A stretch of 6,309 nucleotides of DNA, taken from NCBI GenBank assembly GCA_031267015.1, contig JAIRZW010000020.1:1-6309 (forward strand), written 5' to 3'. The DNA is from Heliobacteriaceae bacterium (GTDB lineage Bacteria; Cyanobacteriota; Vampirovibrionia; Gastranaerophilales; Gastranaerophilaceae). The number at the start of each line of letters is the position of its first letter. Within the stretch, counting starts at the first letter, position 1. The notes beneath the pieces were generated by a model. That model worked only from the letters and a program-made list of their open reading frames with translations, had not been told where the DNA came from and searched no databases. Below, in pieces: positions 5,813 to 6,309 of the stretch. The translations under genes and the position numbers were made by a program.

Positions 5813-5821
5813 TGCTATAAT
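5813..5821 (+). promoter_or_regulatory. Extended -10 promoter of hydG, leaderless start
   Basis: TGCTATAAT is a perfect extended -10 element ending exactly 6 nt (GAATTC) before the hydG ATG at 5828. There is no SD. The best -35 candidate at 17 bp is TTATTA (5793-5798), a weak match that overlaps the glmU -10 box. Confidence 0.65.
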
Positions 5822-5827
5822 GAATTC

Positions 5828-6309
5828 ATGTACAACCCTAAATCACACAACGCCGACGAATTTATCAGCCATGACGAGGTTTTGGCCGCATTGGACTACG
5901 CTGCGAAAAATAAAAACAACGCGGCGCTGATTGATGAGATTCTGGCAAAAGCAAAAGAAGGCAAAGGGCTTTCGCACCGCGAAGCAGCAGTTCTTTTGGA
6001 CTGCGAATTGGAAGACAAAAACCGTGAAATCCTTGCCTTAGCCAACAAAATTAAGAATGATTATTACGGAAACCGGATAGTGCTGTTTGCGCCGCTGTAT
6101 TTGTCGAATTATTGCGTAAACGGCTGTGTGTATTGCCCTTACCACAAGCAAAACAGCCGGATTCCGCGCCGCAAACTCACGCAGGACGAGATTCGCAACG
6201 AGGTTGCCGCGCTTCAGGAAATGGGCCACAAACGCCTTGCAATCGAAGCGGGTGAAGACCCTGTGAACAATCCGATTGAATATATTTTGGAATCGATCGA
6301 CACTATTTA
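5828..6309 (+). CDS. hydG: HydG, [FeFe]-hydrogenase maturation radical SAM enzyme (5' part)
   Basis: HydG is a radical S-adenosylmethionine tyrosine lyase. It cleaves tyrosine to p-cresol and dehydroglycine and supplies the CO and cyanide ligands of the [FeFe]-hydrogenase H-cluster, working with HydE and HydF. The frame runs off the window after 160 complete codons, about one third of a typical 450-480-residue protein. The SAM-cluster motif CVNGCVYC is visible with Cys96, Cys100 and Cys103 (CX3CX2C), preceded by FAPLYLSNY and followed by PYHKQNSRIPRRKLTQDEI. The GGEDP-like segment EAGEDPVNNPIEYILESI (140-157) is characteristic of HydG. ThiH, the thiazole-synthesis relative, is the alternative, but the PYH and DPVNNPIEY strings favour HydG. 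The second Fe-S cluster and the C-terminus lie beyond the window. The ATG at 5828 fits the family N-terminus and the leaderless promoter. Confidence 0.93.
   Translation, partial: MYNPKSHNADEFISHDEVLAALDYAAKNKNNAALIDEILAKAKEGKGLSHREAAVLLDCELEDKNREILALANKIKNDYYGNRIVLFAPLYLSNYCVNGCVYCPYHKQNSRIPRRKLTQDEIRNEVAALQEMGHKRLAIEAGEDPVNNPIEYILESIDTI

Larger units (their letters stand above)
5795..5821. promoter_or_regulatory. 27-bp palindrome forming the divergent glmU/hydG promoters
   Basis: ATTATA (5795-5800) mirrors TATAAT (5816-5821), and CACAAA (5802-5807) mirrors TTTGTG (5809-5814), around a single central A at 5808. Twelve of thirteen base pairs match; the exception is 5801/5815. Both extended -10 boxes lie within the symmetric arms, so each promoter's -35 zone falls on the other's -10 box. 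The CACAAA-A-TTTGTG core could also be an operator for a dimeric regulator, but I cannot name one. Confidence 0.65.

Noticed and set aside
5802..5814. CACAAA-A-TTTGTG core as a Rex or FNR operator
   Set aside because: Rex sites read TTGTGA-rich arm first and FNR sites TTGAT-N4-ATCAA; this core has neither order, so no regulator is named.
1..6309. CRISPR array, tRNA, rRNA, transposase, toxin-antitoxin pair or phage gene
   Set aside because: No spaced direct repeats, cloverleaf, rRNA-like stretch or mobile-element protein was seen on either strand.

Overview
The window reads as the chromosome of an anaerobic or fermentative, non-model bacterium of moderate G+C content. It is densely packed with housekeeping and accessory genes and has no tRNA, rRNA, transposase or CRISPR array. 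The clearest physiological clue is the start of hydG, an [FeFe]-hydrogenase maturase, beside glycogen synthase (glgA) and the peptidoglycan-precursor enzyme glmU. A Gastranaerophilales/Melainabacteria-like or Elusimicrobia-like host would fit this mix and the style of the small orphan protein. That placement is a guess from gene content, not something the sequence proves.

Layout. Positions 3-170 hold the 3' end, or all, of a short unrecognised gene. A perfect hairpin (171-187) and a Shine-Dalgarno (SD) lead into glgA (207-1673), which carries a 36-bp palindromic repeat inserted in frame near its N-terminus. A small membrane protein (1666-2040) overlaps the glgA end by 8 nt. An EamA/DMT transporter (2061-3002) follows on the same strand and runs 79 bp into the end of a leftward MFS transporter (2924-4135). 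A rightward 98-aa orphan gene (4251-4547) starts from the MFS upstream region and shares its stop bases with the end of leftward glmU (4544-5788). A 39-bp divergent promoter region, almost entirely one palindrome, separates glmU from rightward hydG (5828 to the window edge).

Two kinds of gene start coexist. glgA, the small membrane gene and the 98-aa gene have ordinary Shine-Dalgarno sequences. glmU, hydG, the MFS gene and probably the EamA gene have none; instead each has a -10 box exactly 6 nt before its ATG, so transcription should begin at or next to the start codon and give leaderless mRNAs. This recurring arrangement, the symmetric glmU/hydG promoter, the repeat inside glgA and a GlmU that appears to lack about two beta-helix coils are the points most worth checking. 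No complete new multigene system is visible. The genes serve separate processes: glycogen synthesis, small-molecule export, cell-wall precursor supply and hydrogenase assembly.
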